A stretch of 64,000 bases of DNA, from contig JAHJSB010000055.1 of NCBI GenBank assembly GCA_018830285.1, positions 240,205-304,204 of the forward strand, given 5' to 3'. This DNA is from Alphaproteobacteria bacterium (GTDB lineage: Bacteria; Pseudomonadota; Alphaproteobacteria; Caulobacterales; Hyphomonadaceae). Below the pieces are notes generated by a model that searched no databases, was not told the DNA's origin, and was given only the letters and a program-made list of their open reading frames with translations. Shown piece after piece: positions 44,558 to 52,622 of this stretch. The translations under genes were made by a program, and so were the position numbers. The stretch's first letter is position 1. The number at the start of each line of letters is the position of its first letter.

Positions 44558-45436
44558 ATGGCAGAGCTGAAAACGGTAGGCATTATTGGCGCAGGCCAGA
44601 TGGGCAATGGCATCGCGCATGTCGCGGCGCTGGCCGGCTATGACGTGATCATGACCGACATTTCCGACGAGGCGCTCGCCAAGGGCATGACCGCGATCGA
44701 AGGCAATATGCGCCGCCAGGTCCAGCGCCACATGATCACCGACGAGGCCATGAAGTCCGGCCTCAAGCGGATCAAGGCGTCAGCCTCCATCAAGGCGCAC
44801 GAAGCCGCCGACATCGTCATCGAAGCGGCCACGGAAAAGCGCGAGATCAAGGAACAGATTTTCCGCGCGCTCTGCGAGATCGTCCCGGCTCACACCTATC
44901 TCGCCACCAACACGTCCTCCATCTCGGTCACGCGCCTCGCTTCGGTCACCGACCGCCCCGACAAGTTCATCGGCATGCACTTCATGAATCCGGTGCCGCT
45001 GATGAAGCTGATGGAAGTCATCCGGGGCCTCGCCACCAGCCAGGACACATACGAAACCGCCATCACCTTTGCCGGGCGCCTCGACAAGACCACGACCAAT
45101 GCCGAGGATTACCCAGCCTTCATCGTCAACCGCATCCTCGTGCCGATGATCAATGAGGCCGTCTACACGCTGTACGAAGGCGTCGGCACGGTGGAATCCA
45201 TCGACACCGCCATGCGTCTAGGCGCCAACCATCCGATGGGCCCGCTGACACTGGCCGACTTCATCGGTTTGGACACCTGCCTCTCGATCATGCAGGTCCT
45301 GCATGACGGCCTCGCCGATACCAAGTACCGGCCGTGCCCGCTGCTGGTGAAATATGTCGAGGCGGGCTGGGTCGGCAAGAAGGTCGGCAAGGGCTTCTAC
45401 GACTATTCCGGCGAATTCCCCGTCCCGACCCGCTAG
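44558..45436 (+). CDS. 3-hydroxybutyryl-CoA dehydrogenase
   Basis: A 292-residue 3-hydroxyacyl-CoA dehydrogenase. The NAD motif GAGQMGNGIAHVAA opens the protein; FIGMHFMNPVPLMKLMEVI (catalytic His and substrate contacts) and VNRILVPMINEAV, then GANHPMGPLTLADFIGLDT are typical of the short single-domain form that acts on acetoacetyl-CoA. It serves butyrate/PHB or beta-oxidation flow and fits beside etfBA. The ATG at 44558 has AGGA at 44543; a TTG at 44534 is an alternative. Confidence 0.93.
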   Translation: MAELKTVGIIGAGQMGNGIAHVAALAGYDVIMTDISDEALAKGMTAIEGNMRRQVQRHMITDEAMKSGLKRIKASASIKAHEAADIVIEAATEKREIKEQIFRALCEIVPAHTYLATNTSSISVTRLASVTDRPDKFIGMHFMNPVPLMKLMEVIRGLATSQDTYETAITFAGRLDKTTTNAEDYPAFIVNRILVPMINEAVYTLYEGVGTVESIDTAMRLGANHPMGPLTLADFIGLDTCLSIMQVLHDGLADTKYRPCPLLVKYVEAGWVGKKVGKGFYDYSGEFPVPTR

Positions 45437-45458
45437 ACGGTCCGGACCGGGGCTTTTT
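45418..45458 (+). terminator. Intrinsic terminator overlapping the end of the dehydrogenase gene
   Basis: CCCCGTCC at 45418-45425 can pair with GGACCGGGG at 45444-45452, leaving one bulged base. A run of five T follows at 45454. A shorter palindrome GGTCCGGACC within it could form an alternative stem. The stop codon lies in the loop. Confidence 0.6.
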
Positions 45459-45619
45459 GTGCAAGTCCATTCAACGCGAAGCGATTGCGGCATCCAGCCT
45501 TTTGGCGGATGACGCTGCGCGCATTGCAGGATCGGCAGAGTTCCCCGCCATTAACCCTGTATAAAATATACGAAGGTAAATGTGAAATAGGCCGGTGGCT
45601 GGACTTGGGGACGACAGAT

Positions 45620-46690
45620 ATGATGCAAACCACACATTTGAGTGAGGAGGACACACCAGTACCTTCCGGCGTGACTCCCGATGCTGCGGGCGTCTACCAG
45701 ACGGCTGGCAAGGCTTTCGACCTGATCGACCGGCACCGCACACCGCCCAGCCCGCAAGCTTATGCGCTCTGGTATGCCTATGTGTCCGGGAACGACCCGC
45801 TGCTTGTGGCGCGCGTCGATGAGGTGATCGCCGCCAAGGGCGAATTGAGCCTCTACGATATCGAGTCGATACATTGGGAACTCGTGGCAACCGGCGCAGG
45901 CGATGCCGCCACCATGCAAATCGGCGATGCCATCGAACGCGAGATTGAGAGCGTGCTCGGGATCATACGCCAGGGCGCCGCGAGCAATGACGTCTATCAC
46001 GCATCCCTCAGCGCTGTCGGCAGCCGACTACCCGATTCCCCGTCGGTCGAAGACCTGGCGGGCCTCATCTCCAAACTCGTCGAGGACAATCGGCGCATGG
46101 CGGAAACCACGCAGGAGCTGAGCCAGGGCCTGAGCGAATCCCAGACGCAGCTCGAGGCGCTGAACCAGGAGTTGGCCGAGGCCCAGAGCCAAAGCCTGAA
46201 AGATCCCCTGACGGCGATTCCGAATCGCCGGGCCTTTGCCAAGCGCCTCGACGAGAACATCGCCGATGCGGCAAGGACGGGAAAGACATTGTGTGTCGCG
46301 ATGGCCGATATCGACCATTTCAAGAAGGTGAACGATGTTTACGGGCATCCGGCCGGCGACGCGTTCCTGAAGATGTTCTCGACCCTCATCACACGCAACA
46401 TCAAGGGTCAGGACATGGTCGCGCGGATCGGCGGCGAGGAGTTCGCAATCATTCTTCCGCAGACCGAAATCATCGCGGCCTACAATCTCTTCGTCAGGAT
46501 CAAGTCAGTCCTGAAGGCGTCCGAACTGGTGCTTGATGACGGAACATGCATTTCGGGCATCACGGCATCGTTCGGTGTGGCCTGCCTTGAACCGGGAATG
46601 AACGCAAATGATCTGATCAATCAGGCCGACAAATTCCTCTATGAGGCCAAGAATGCCGGCCGGGACAAGGTCAAGGCGGCGGGCTTCTAG
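45620..46690 (+). CDS. Diguanylate cyclase (GGDEF domain)
   Basis: A 356-residue soluble protein. The N-terminal 170 residues hold YQTAGKAFDLIDRHRTPPSP and a helical region, followed by a coiled coil about 165-205 (many Gln/Glu, MAETTQELSQGLSESQTQLE). The GGDEF domain covers the last 160 residues, with LTAIPNRRAF, MADIDHFKKVND and the active-site GGEEF near 270. It makes cyclic di-GMP, which controls motility and attachment in stalked alphaproteobacteria. No inhibitory RxxD site is seen just before GGEEF (the preceding residues are MVARI). ATG 45620 or 45623 is the start; the frame upstream of it is not a credible protein. Confidence 0.9.
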   Translation: MMQTTHLSEEDTPVPSGVTPDAAGVYQTAGKAFDLIDRHRTPPSPQAYALWYAYVSGNDPLLVARVDEVIAAKGELSLYDIESIHWELVATGAGDAATMQIGDAIEREIESVLGIIRQGAASNDVYHASLSAVGSRLPDSPSVEDLAGLISKLVEDNRRMAETTQELSQGLSESQTQLEALNQELAEAQSQSLKDPLTAIPNRRAFAKRLDENIADAARTGKTLCVAMADIDHFKKVNDVYGHPAGDAFLKMFSTLITRNIKGQDMVARIGGEEFAIILPQTEIIAAYNLFVRIKSVLKASELVLDDGTCISGITASFGVACLEPGMNANDLINQADKFLYEAKNAGRDKVKAAGF

Positions 46691-46726
46691 CCCTGCGGCG
46701 CACCGGAGCCGTTGCCGCGGATGGCT

Positions 46727-46742
46727 TTAACCTTCGCTTAAC
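46727..46742 (+). promoter_or_regulatory. Candidate CtrA-binding site (TTAA-N7-TTAAC)
   Basis: TTAA, seven bases, then TTAAC is an exact match to the CtrA consensus for cell-cycle regulation in Caulobacter-type bacteria. It lies 41 bp before the nuclease ATG, a position compatible with promoter control. Confidence 0.55.
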
Positions 46743-46783
46743 CCGCCCGGCCCAGTTTCTCCTCTTCATCAGAGGCGGCTCTC

Positions 46784-47257
46784 ATGGCGTTCAAGTTTAC
46801 TTCTCCGCCCTGGCACGCAGTGGCGCTCATCCTGGCGTCCGGTGGCGGCATCGTGGCCCTTGCCGCGCAGGCTGCGACCGATGCACCGGCGGCCGTCTAC
46901 TGGTCTGACGGCGACAGCGGCCGCTTGCCGGACGGCACCAAGTTCCGCTTCAACGATGTCGATTCCCCGGAAACCGGCAGCATGAAGCAGCGCGGCGCCA
47001 AGTGTGAATCCGAACGCATCCAGGGCTATGAAGCCAAGGAAGCTGCCGTCGAACTGACGCGCGGCAAGGCGGTCAAGGTCGCGCAGTCCTACGGGCCGGA
47101 CCGGTATGGCCGTCAGGTTGTCGACCTCGAAGTCGAGGGCACGGACGTGGCCCTCACGCTCATCGCCGCAGGCACGCACAAGGCCTGGGACTATGATGGC
47201 GGCGACCGCAAGCCTGACTGGTGTGCCCGGCAGGCCAGGGCGCCCGTCGCGTTCTGA
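46784..47257 (+). CDS. Thermonuclease-like (SNase) secreted protein
   Basis: A 157-residue SNase-fold protein with an N-terminal hydrophobic export segment (cleavage near residue 31). Staphylococcal-nuclease active-site residues are matched: Asp44 in DGDSG, Arg55, Asp60 and Glu63 in FRFNDVDSPE, and Arg110 in DRYGRQ. It should cut nucleic acids using calcium in the periplasm or outside the cell. A CtrA-type site precedes it. It converges on piuC with 3 bp between the stops. Confidence 0.87.
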   Translation: MAFKFTSPPWHAVALILASGGGIVALAAQAATDAPAAVYWSDGDSGRLPDGTKFRFNDVDSPETGSMKQRGAKCESERIQGYEAKEAAVELTRGKAVKVAQSYGPDRYGRQVVDLEVEGTDVALTLIAAGTHKAWDYDGGDRKPDWCARQARAPVAF

Positions 47258-47260
47258 GCG

Positions 47261-47938
47261 TCAGCCGGCAGACCAGCGCCGCAGGAGATTCGAGATCACC
47301 TTGTCCAACGCGAGATGTTCCGGGTCGTCCGCCGGCAGCTTCGCGGCCAGCGATGCGCGCAGGTTTTCCAGTTCGAACAGCGCCTCGCGCGCCTGCGGAT
47401 CACGCACGGCGCTTTCGATCCAGCCGATACAGGCCAGCCGTTCGCCGCGCGTCACGGGTCTCACTTCATGAATGTCACCTGACGGGTAGAGCACCAGGTC
47501 GCCGGCCGCAGGTTTGGCCGCATGCAGGCCGCCCTGCGTCTCGACCACCAGTTCGCCGCCATCATAGCTGTCCGGATCGCTGAGGAAGAGGGTGAAGGAC
47601 ATGTCCGTGCGCACGCGTTCCTCGCCTGCACCGACTCGTGCATTGTCGACGTGGCGTCCATAGAATCCGCCATCTGCGGTCCGGCTCAGCATCAGGCGCG
47701 AGTACTGGCGCGGCTGGGCCGCGCCGGTCAGTACCGAATGGGACGTGACCGCCTGCATCAGGAATGCGTGCAGCGCCTCGCCCTGCACCGATCTCAGGTC
47801 GGCCTGCAGGTTGTGTTTCACCGCCTTGGCCCGGCCTCCGGCCGTCCGTGTCCCGTCGACCCAGTTCAGGGTTTCGGCCTTTTTCTGCACGCGGGCCAGG
47901 TCACGCGCATTCAGTACATTGGCGATGGTCAGGAACAT
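47261..47938 (-). CDS. piuC: PKHD-type Fe(II)/2-oxoglutarate hydroxylase PiuC
   Basis: A 225-residue 2-oxoglutarate dioxygenase. The iron ligands are His96-x-Asp98 (YGRHVDN) and His157 (GDIHEV), and the 2-oxoglutarate-binding Arg is Arg167 (TRGER). QPRQYSRLMLSRTADGGFYG is typical of PiuC/PKHD proteins, which are usually iron-regulated and adjacent to TonB receptors. Here no receptor is adjacent; the closest one is at 17302. A Fur-like box lies just upstream at 47967-47981. The substrate in vivo is not known. Confidence 0.9.
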   Translation of the reverse strand: MFLTIANVLNARDLARVQKKAETLNWVDGTRTAGGRAKAVKHNLQADLRSVQGEALHAFLMQAVTSHSVLTGAAQPRQYSRLMLSRTADGGFYGRHVDNARVGAGEERVRTDMSFTLFLSDPDSYDGGELVVETQGGLHAAKPAAGDLVLYPSGDIHEVRPVTRGERLACIGWIESAVRDPQAREALFELENLRASLAAKLPADDPEHLALDKVISNLLRRWSAG

Positions 47939-47966
47939 GAACTGTAAAAAAACCCCGAAATCTTAT

Positions 47967-47981
47967 TGAGAATGACTTGCA
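47967..47981 (-). promoter_or_regulatory. Fur-like box between piuC and a lipoprotein gene
   Basis: TGAGAATGACTTGCA is the reverse complement of TGCAAGTCATTCTCA, matching the three boxes before the TonB receptor at 17211-17281. It is 29 bp before piuC and 58 bp before the divergent lipoprotein gene, so iron could control both. Confidence 0.65.
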
Positions 47982-48038
47982 GGTGCTAGCGTATCGGGCG
48001 TAGGTTCGGGGCGCAATCGAAACTCCGGAGCTGCGACG

Positions 48039-48839
48039 ATGACATACACCCCGAAACGCTGGATCGGCCTTGGCCTTGGCGCCGCCCTGCTCGGCTCGAC
48101 AGCCCTGGTGGGCTGCGGCGGCCTGAACGATGCGCCGGTCAAGGCCGACCCGCCTGAGCACAAGCTCGCTAACGCGCCGGCCTCGATGGCGGGCGAGGGG
48201 GGAGAAGGCGGCGGTGAAAGCGGTGCCATGGCGGGTCACGCCGACATGCAGACCCTTTCCGTCGACAAGCGTATCGCCTTCATGTCCGGCCATGTTGCCG
48301 CGGGCCTCGCACTCTACCGTGCGGGCGCGCCTGACCAGGCCGCGCGTCACCTGCTCCACCCGGTGTCAGAAACCCACGCGGCCGAACGCGCCGGCATTGA
48401 CGCCCTCGGTTTCGATGGTCCGCTATTCGTCAAGCTTTCCGAAGATCTCGCTGCCGGCAAGTCCGCTGAAGAGATCGCGCCCCAGCTTGATGCCGCAGAC
48501 GCCAACATCAAGCTGCTGCAGGAAAACGCCAATGGCGATCCGGTCGGCCAGATCGATTTCCTGATGGACACCTGCATCGCGGAATACAGGGTCGGCGTCG
48601 TCAACGGCGTCGTCGACAATGCCGGGGAATACCAGGACGCCTATGGCTTCTCGGTCGTGGCGCGCGATATTGCCAAACGTCTCGGCACACCGGAATCAGA
48701 GCCTCTGGTCATGGAGCTCGAACTGCTGGTGCGTATGTGGCCGGCCAATGGCCCGCTTGCCGACAGCATTCCCGCGCCGGTCAGCGAGATTGCCGCGCAG
48801 GTCTCCCGTGTGAAACTGGAACTATCCGACCTTCGCTAG
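48039..48839 (+). CDS. Lipoprotein of unknown function, likely iron-regulated
   Basis: A 266-residue lipoprotein with lipobox Cys26 (ALVGC). A Gly/Glu-rich linker (about 48-65) follows, then a helical domain with MSGHVAAGLALYRAGAPDQA and ARHLLHPVSETHAAERAGID. No family is assigned. The HPVSE segment has a His and Glu that could bind metal, but this is only a suggestion. It is divergent from piuC with a shared Fur-like box. The C terminus overlaps the tlpA-like gene by 18 bases in convergent orientation. Confidence 0.75.
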   Translation: MTYTPKRWIGLGLGAALLGSTALVGCGGLNDAPVKADPPEHKLANAPASMAGEGGEGGGESGAMAGHADMQTLSVDKRIAFMSGHVAAGLALYRAGAPDQAARHLLHPVSETHAAERAGIDALGFDGPLFVKLSEDLAAGKSAEEIAPQLDAADANIKLLQENANGDPVGQIDFLMDTCIAEYRVGVVNGVVDNAGEYQDAYGFSVVARDIAKRLGTPESEPLVMELELLVRMWPANGPLADSIPAPVSEIAAQVSRVKLELSDLR

Positions 48840-49412
48840 GATTGCATCGATAAAGCCCACAGCTTCGAGGGATGACCAGTCGGCGTCACCGGCCAGCCGG
48901 GCGATTTCATTGCCGTCCGGCCCGTAAAGAATGCTGGTCGGAAAGCCCGTGACCCCCGCACCATAGACGATCTCGTAGTTTTCCGGCGGCGCGATATGGA
49001 AGGAAATATTGGCTGCGCCAAGCTCGCCGAGCCGTTTGGCGGCATAGTCCTTGTCCTCGCTGCCATCGACGCTGATGGCCACCACCTCGAACCGGTCGCC
49101 GCCGCGCGCTTTCTGCAGGGCGCCCAGCGACGGCATTTCGCGCTCGCACGGCGCACACCATGTCGCCCAGAAATTCACCAGCACGGTCTTGCCCTTCCAG
49201 GCCGCCAGCGTCACGGGCGTGCCGTCGGCGGCGAACAGGTTGTCGGTTGGTTGCGCCTCGCCAGCGGTCACGAAACTCAGCTTTGCCATATCGCCCGTGG
49301 CGTAGCGTTCGAGGGGATTGGACGGGACCTTTCCGCCCGCTGCGCTGATCAGCACATAGACAATTGCGACAAGGGCGACCAAGAAGAGGCCGATAAAAGC
49401 TAGGCGGGTCAT
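48822..49412 (-). CDS. TlpA-like membrane-anchored thioredoxin
   Basis: A 196-residue periplasmic thioredoxin-fold protein with an N-terminal membrane anchor (residues 5-24) and active site W85-C86-A-P-C89 in [10 protein letters not shown]. It keeps the cis-Pro segment (GFPTSILYG). Members reduce disulfides in cytochrome c maturation or metal-site assembly. The start at 49412 is chosen because it opens the anchor; the longer frame upstream overlaps the argH start. It is divergent from argH with 31 bp between. Confidence 0.88.
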   Translation of the reverse strand: MTRLAFIGLFLVALVAIVYVLISAAGGKVPSNPLERYATGDMAKLSFVTAGEAQPTDNLFAADGTPVTLAAWKGKTVLVNFWATWCAPCEREMPSLGALQKARGGDRFEVVAISVDGSEDKDYAAKRLGELGAANISFHIAPPENYEIVYGAGVTGFPTSILYGPDGNEIARLAGDADWSSLEAVGFIDAILAKVG

Positions 49413-49443
49413 CAGATACGGTCTCCTGCGTCGGATAAAGGAT

Positions 49444-50847
49444 ATGGCAATGAACCAGGGCAAAGGCCAGACGATGTGGGGGGGACGCTTTGCCGCGACC
49501 CCGTCCGAGATCATGGACGAGATCAATTGCTCGCTCGATATCGATCGGCGCATGGCCGAGGAAGATATCGCCGGAAGCCGTGCCCATGCTGACATGCTGG
49601 CCGAAATGAACATCATTTCCCAGGACGATAATGAGGCGATCCAGTCCGGACTCGACGGCGTTCTGGGCGAACTGCGCGATGGCAGTTTCCCCTACCGCCG
49701 CGAGCTGGAAGACATTCACATGAATGTCGAGGCCCGCCTGAAGGAACTGATCGGGGCGCCCGCCGGGCGCCTGCACACGGCCCGCTCGCGCAATGACCAG
49801 GTCGTCACCGACTTCCGGCTCTGGACCCGCAGCGCGCTCGACGGGGCAGGGGCGCTGGTCGCCGGCCTGCAGGCCGCGCTCGTCGCGCGCGCCGACGAGC
49901 ATGCCGCCACCATCATGCCGGGCTTCACCCATCTCCAGACCGCCCAGCCGGTTACCCTCGGCCATCACCTGCTCGCCTATGTCGAAATGACGTCGCGCGA
50001 TCGCTCGCGCCTCGCTGATTGCGCCGTGCGCTTGAATGAAAGTCCGCTCGGCGCCGCCGCGCTTGCGGGCACCGGCTTTCCGATCGACCGCGACATGACG
50101 GCCGAAGCTCTCGGTTTCGCCCGGCCCATGGCCAATTCGCTCGACGCCGTCGCTTCCCGCGATTTCGCGCTGGAGGCGCTCGCCGATCTCTCGATTGCGG
50201 CGACGCACCTGTCGCGCCTCGCCGAGGAAATCGTGCTCTGGACCAGCCCCCAGTTCGGTTTCGCCAGTCTCACCGACGCCTGGTCAACCGGCAGCTCGAT
50301 CATGCCACAGAAGCGCAATCCGGATGCCGCCGAGCTGGTGCGCGCCAAGGCCGCGCTGATCACGGCAAATTTCAGCGCCCTGCAAGGTGCCATCAAGGCG
50401 CTGCCGCTCGCCTATGCCAAGGACCTGCAGGACGACAAGCGCCTCACCTTCGAGGCCTTCGACACGTTCAATCTCTGTGTCCGCGCCATGACCGGCATGA
50501 TCGAGACGATCCGATTCAAGCCGGATGCCATGCGGGCGGCCGCCGCGAAGGGCTTTTCCACGGCCACGGACCTCGCCGACTGGCTTGTGCGCGAACTTGG
50601 CCTGCCGTTCCGCGAGGCACACCATATTACCGGCACGCTCGTCGCCAGGGCCGAAGAGAAGGCCTGTGACCTTGCCGAATTGTCACTGGCCGACATGCAG
50701 GGTGTCCACAAGGATATCACCCAGGCGGTGTTTGATGTGCTGACGGTTGAGGCGTCTGCCTCATCCCGGACATCTTATGGGGCCACAAGCCCTGTTCGCG
50801 TCGCCGAACAGGTGGCACAGTGGAAACAGAGACTGCGACTGGAGTAA
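49444..50847 (+). CDS. argH: Argininosuccinate lyase
   Basis: A 467-residue member of the fumarase/aspartase superfamily that makes arginine and fumarate. [13 protein letters not shown] opens the protein, [10 protein letters not shown] and the signature [12 protein letters not shown] are present, and [15 protein letters not shown] closes it. Two possible Met starts are at 49444 and 49450. It is followed 4 bp later by the small lipoprotein gene and then lysA. Confidence 0.97.
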   Translation: MAMNQGKGQTMWGGRFAATPSEIMDEINCSLDIDRRMAEEDIAGSRAHADMLAEMNIISQDDNEAIQSGLDGVLGELRDGSFPYRRELEDIHMNVEARLKELIGAPAGRLHTARSRNDQVVTDFRLWTRSALDGAGALVAGLQAALVARADEHAATIMPGFTHLQTAQPVTLGHHLLAYVEMTSRDRSRLADCAVRLNESPLGAAALAGTGFPIDRDMTAEALGFARPMANSLDAVASRDFALEALADLSIAATHLSRLAEEIVLWTSPQFGFASLTDAWSTGSSIMPQKRNPDAAELVRAKAALITANFSALQGAIKALPLAYAKDLQDDKRLTFEAFDTFNLCVRAMTGMIETIRFKPDAMRAAAAKGFSTATDLADWLVRELGLPFREAHHITGTLVARAEEKACDLAELSLADMQGVHKDITQAVFDVLTVEASASSRTSYGATSPVRVAEQVAQWKQRLRLE

Positions 50848-50851
50848 CACG

Positions 50852-51088
50852 ATGAAACGTCCCCTTTTGCTCGTTGCGGCACTGCTTGCCGCGGGCACCC
50901 TTTCGGCCTGTGGCCTGACCGGCGACCTGAAGCGTCCAGCGCCCCTGTGGGGCCATCCGGACGAGGCTATGGATCCGGTTGAGTTGCCGGGCGAAGCCGA
51001 ATCCGACCTGCCGCCGCTGCCTGAGCGCGAATCGAGTGGAACCCAGGACGCCGATGACGAATTGCTCGGCGGCACCGACGGAAACTGA
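50852..51088 (+). CDS. Small lipoprotein of the LptM (YifL) type
   Basis: A 78-residue protein with lipobox Cys20 (LSACGLTGDLKRP). The CGLxGxLxxP sequence just after the lipid-anchored Cys is typical of the LptM/YifL lipoproteins that assist LPS translocon assembly in enterobacteria. In many proteobacteria such a gene precedes lysA, as here. The remainder is acidic and probably disordered. Confidence 0.82.
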   Translation: MKRPLLLVAALLAAGTLSACGLTGDLKRPAPLWGHPDEAMDPVELPGEAESDLPPLPERESSGTQDADDELLGGTDGN

Positions 51089-51090
51089 TC

Positions 51091-51336
51091 ATGCAGGGGC
51101 CGTTCTCGCGTTCTTGCCGGATCGCGGCAGGTTGCCTTGCAGGCGCGCTCCTGCTTGCCGCCTGCCAGTCAGCTCCGTACAGGGTTACCGCGGCCGCCTC
51201 GCCGCTCATGCCGCTTGCGGTTCCGGTCGTGCCGGAGAACCCGGATGGCGAGCGTATCAATCAATGGGGCGGCATCGTGCCGGATACCCTGCCCACCGTT
51301 CCCGTCGATGACGGCGGACTCGGCGAAGTGGAATAG
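51091..51336 (+). CDS. Small hypothetical lipoprotein
   Basis: An 81-residue protein with lipobox Cys25 (LLAACQS). The mature part is short, Pro-rich (VVPENPDGERINQWGGIVPD) and without a known domain. It starts 2 bp after the LptM-type gene and ends 11 bp before lysA, so it is surely in the same transcript. Its function is unknown. Confidence 0.75.
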   Translation: MQGPFSRSCRIAAGCLAGALLLAACQSAPYRVTAAASPLMPLAVPVVPENPDGERINQWGGIVPDTLPTVPVDDGGLGEVE

Positions 51337-51347
51337 TACGAACCTTC

Positions 51348-52622
51348 ATGCATCATTTTACCTATCAGGGCGGAAGCCTCCATTGTGAAGGCGTTGACCT
51401 GAACGCCGTGGCTGATGCCGTCGGCACGCCCTGCTACGTCTATTCCTCGGCCACGTTCACCCACCATGCCCAGGTCATCGCCAAGGCATTCGAGGGCCAG
51501 GACTGCCTGATCGCCTATTCAGTCAAGGCCAATGGCAACCTCGCTGTCCTGTCGACGCTGGCGCAACAAGGCTGCGGCGCCGACGTGGTCAGCGGCGGCG
51601 AAATGCAGCGCGCCCTAAAGGCGGGCATTCCCGCCAGCCGGATCGTGTTTTCCGGTGTCGGCAAGACGGCGCCCGAAATGGACCTCGCGCTTGCCCACGG
51701 CATCCACCAGTTCAATGTCGAAAGCGCCGGCGAACTTCGCCTCCTCTCTGCCGTTGCCAGCGCGCTCGGCAAGACCGCGCCGATTGCCCTGCGCGTGAAC
51801 CCGGACGTCGCCGCCGGCGGCCACCCGAATATCTCGACCGGCAAGAAGGGCGACAAGTTCGGCATCCCGTGGAGCGAAGCGGAAGCCCTTTACGCCGAGG
51901 CCGCGACCCTGACCGGCATCGCCGTGGTTGGCGTCGACGTGCACATTGGCAGCCAGATCGGTGATCTCGTGCCGATGCGCGCCGCCTTCGAAAAGATTGT
52001 CGGCCTCGCCCAGCGCCTGCGCGCCTCCGGCCACACGATCAGCCGTATCGATGTCGGCGGCGGCCTCGGCATCCCTTACAAGGAGGGTGACGCGCCTGCC
52101 CCGCCTTCGGCCTATGCCCGCATGATCGCCGAAGTCATGGACGGCCTTGGCGTCCAGGTCATCCTCGAGCCCGGCCGCGTCATCGCCGGCAATGCCGGTG
52201 TCATGCTGACCACGGCGCTGTACGAAAAGCCGGCGCCCGACCGGACCTTCCTGATCCTCGATGCCGGCATGAACGACCTGATGCGCCCGGCGCTCTATGA
52301 CGCCCACCATGACATCCTGCCGCTGGCCGAACCGGCCCCGGGCGCCGCTCAGGCCACCTATGACGTGGTCGGCCCGATCTGCGAGTCGACCGACAAGTTC
52401 GCTGTCGGGCGGCGATTGCCGACGGTCGCCCCGGGTGACCGGCTCGCCTTCATGTCAGCCGGGGCCTATGGCGCGGTGCTGTCTTCGGCTTACAATGCAA
52501 GGCCGCTTGTGCCGGAAGTTCTGGTGCACGGCGACAAGTTCGACATCGTGCGGAGGCGTCCGACCTTCGATGAAATGGTTGAGTTGGAGCAGGTACCCGA
52601 TTGGCTGACCCGGACGGCATGA
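51348..52622 (+). CDS. lysA: Diaminopimelate decarboxylase
   Basis: A 424-residue PLP enzyme for the last step of lysine synthesis. The cofactor Lys60 lies in YSVKANGN; HIGSQIGD, RIDVGGGLGIPY and ICESTDKFA (with the catalytic Cys from the partner subunit) are the family signatures. The lysine pathway is thus split between dapD (24397) and this locus. It overlaps the DUF4175 gene by four bases. Confidence 0.97.
   Translation: MHHFTYQGGSLHCEGVDLNAVADAVGTPCYVYSSATFTHHAQVIAKAFEGQDCLIAYSVKANGNLAVLSTLAQQGCGADVVSGGEMQRALKAGIPASRIVFSGVGKTAPEMDLALAHGIHQFNVESAGELRLLSAVASALGKTAPIALRVNPDVAAGGHPNISTGKKGDKFGIPWSEAEALYAEAATLTGIAVVGVDVHIGSQIGDLVPMRAAFEKIVGLAQRLRASGHTISRIDVGGGLGIPYKEGDAPAPPSAYARMIAEVMDGLGVQVILEPGRVIAGNAGVMLTTALYEKPAPDRTFLILDAGMNDLMRPALYDAHHDILPLAEPAPGAAQATYDVVGPICESTDKFAVGRRLPTVAPGDRLAFMSAGAYGAVLSSAYNARPLVPEVLVHGDKFDIVRRRPTFDEMVELEQVPDWLTRTA

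Noticed and set aside
45551..45566. Degenerate CtrA-like site before the GGDEF gene
   Set aside because: The second half reads TAAA rather than TTAA, so it is only a partial match.
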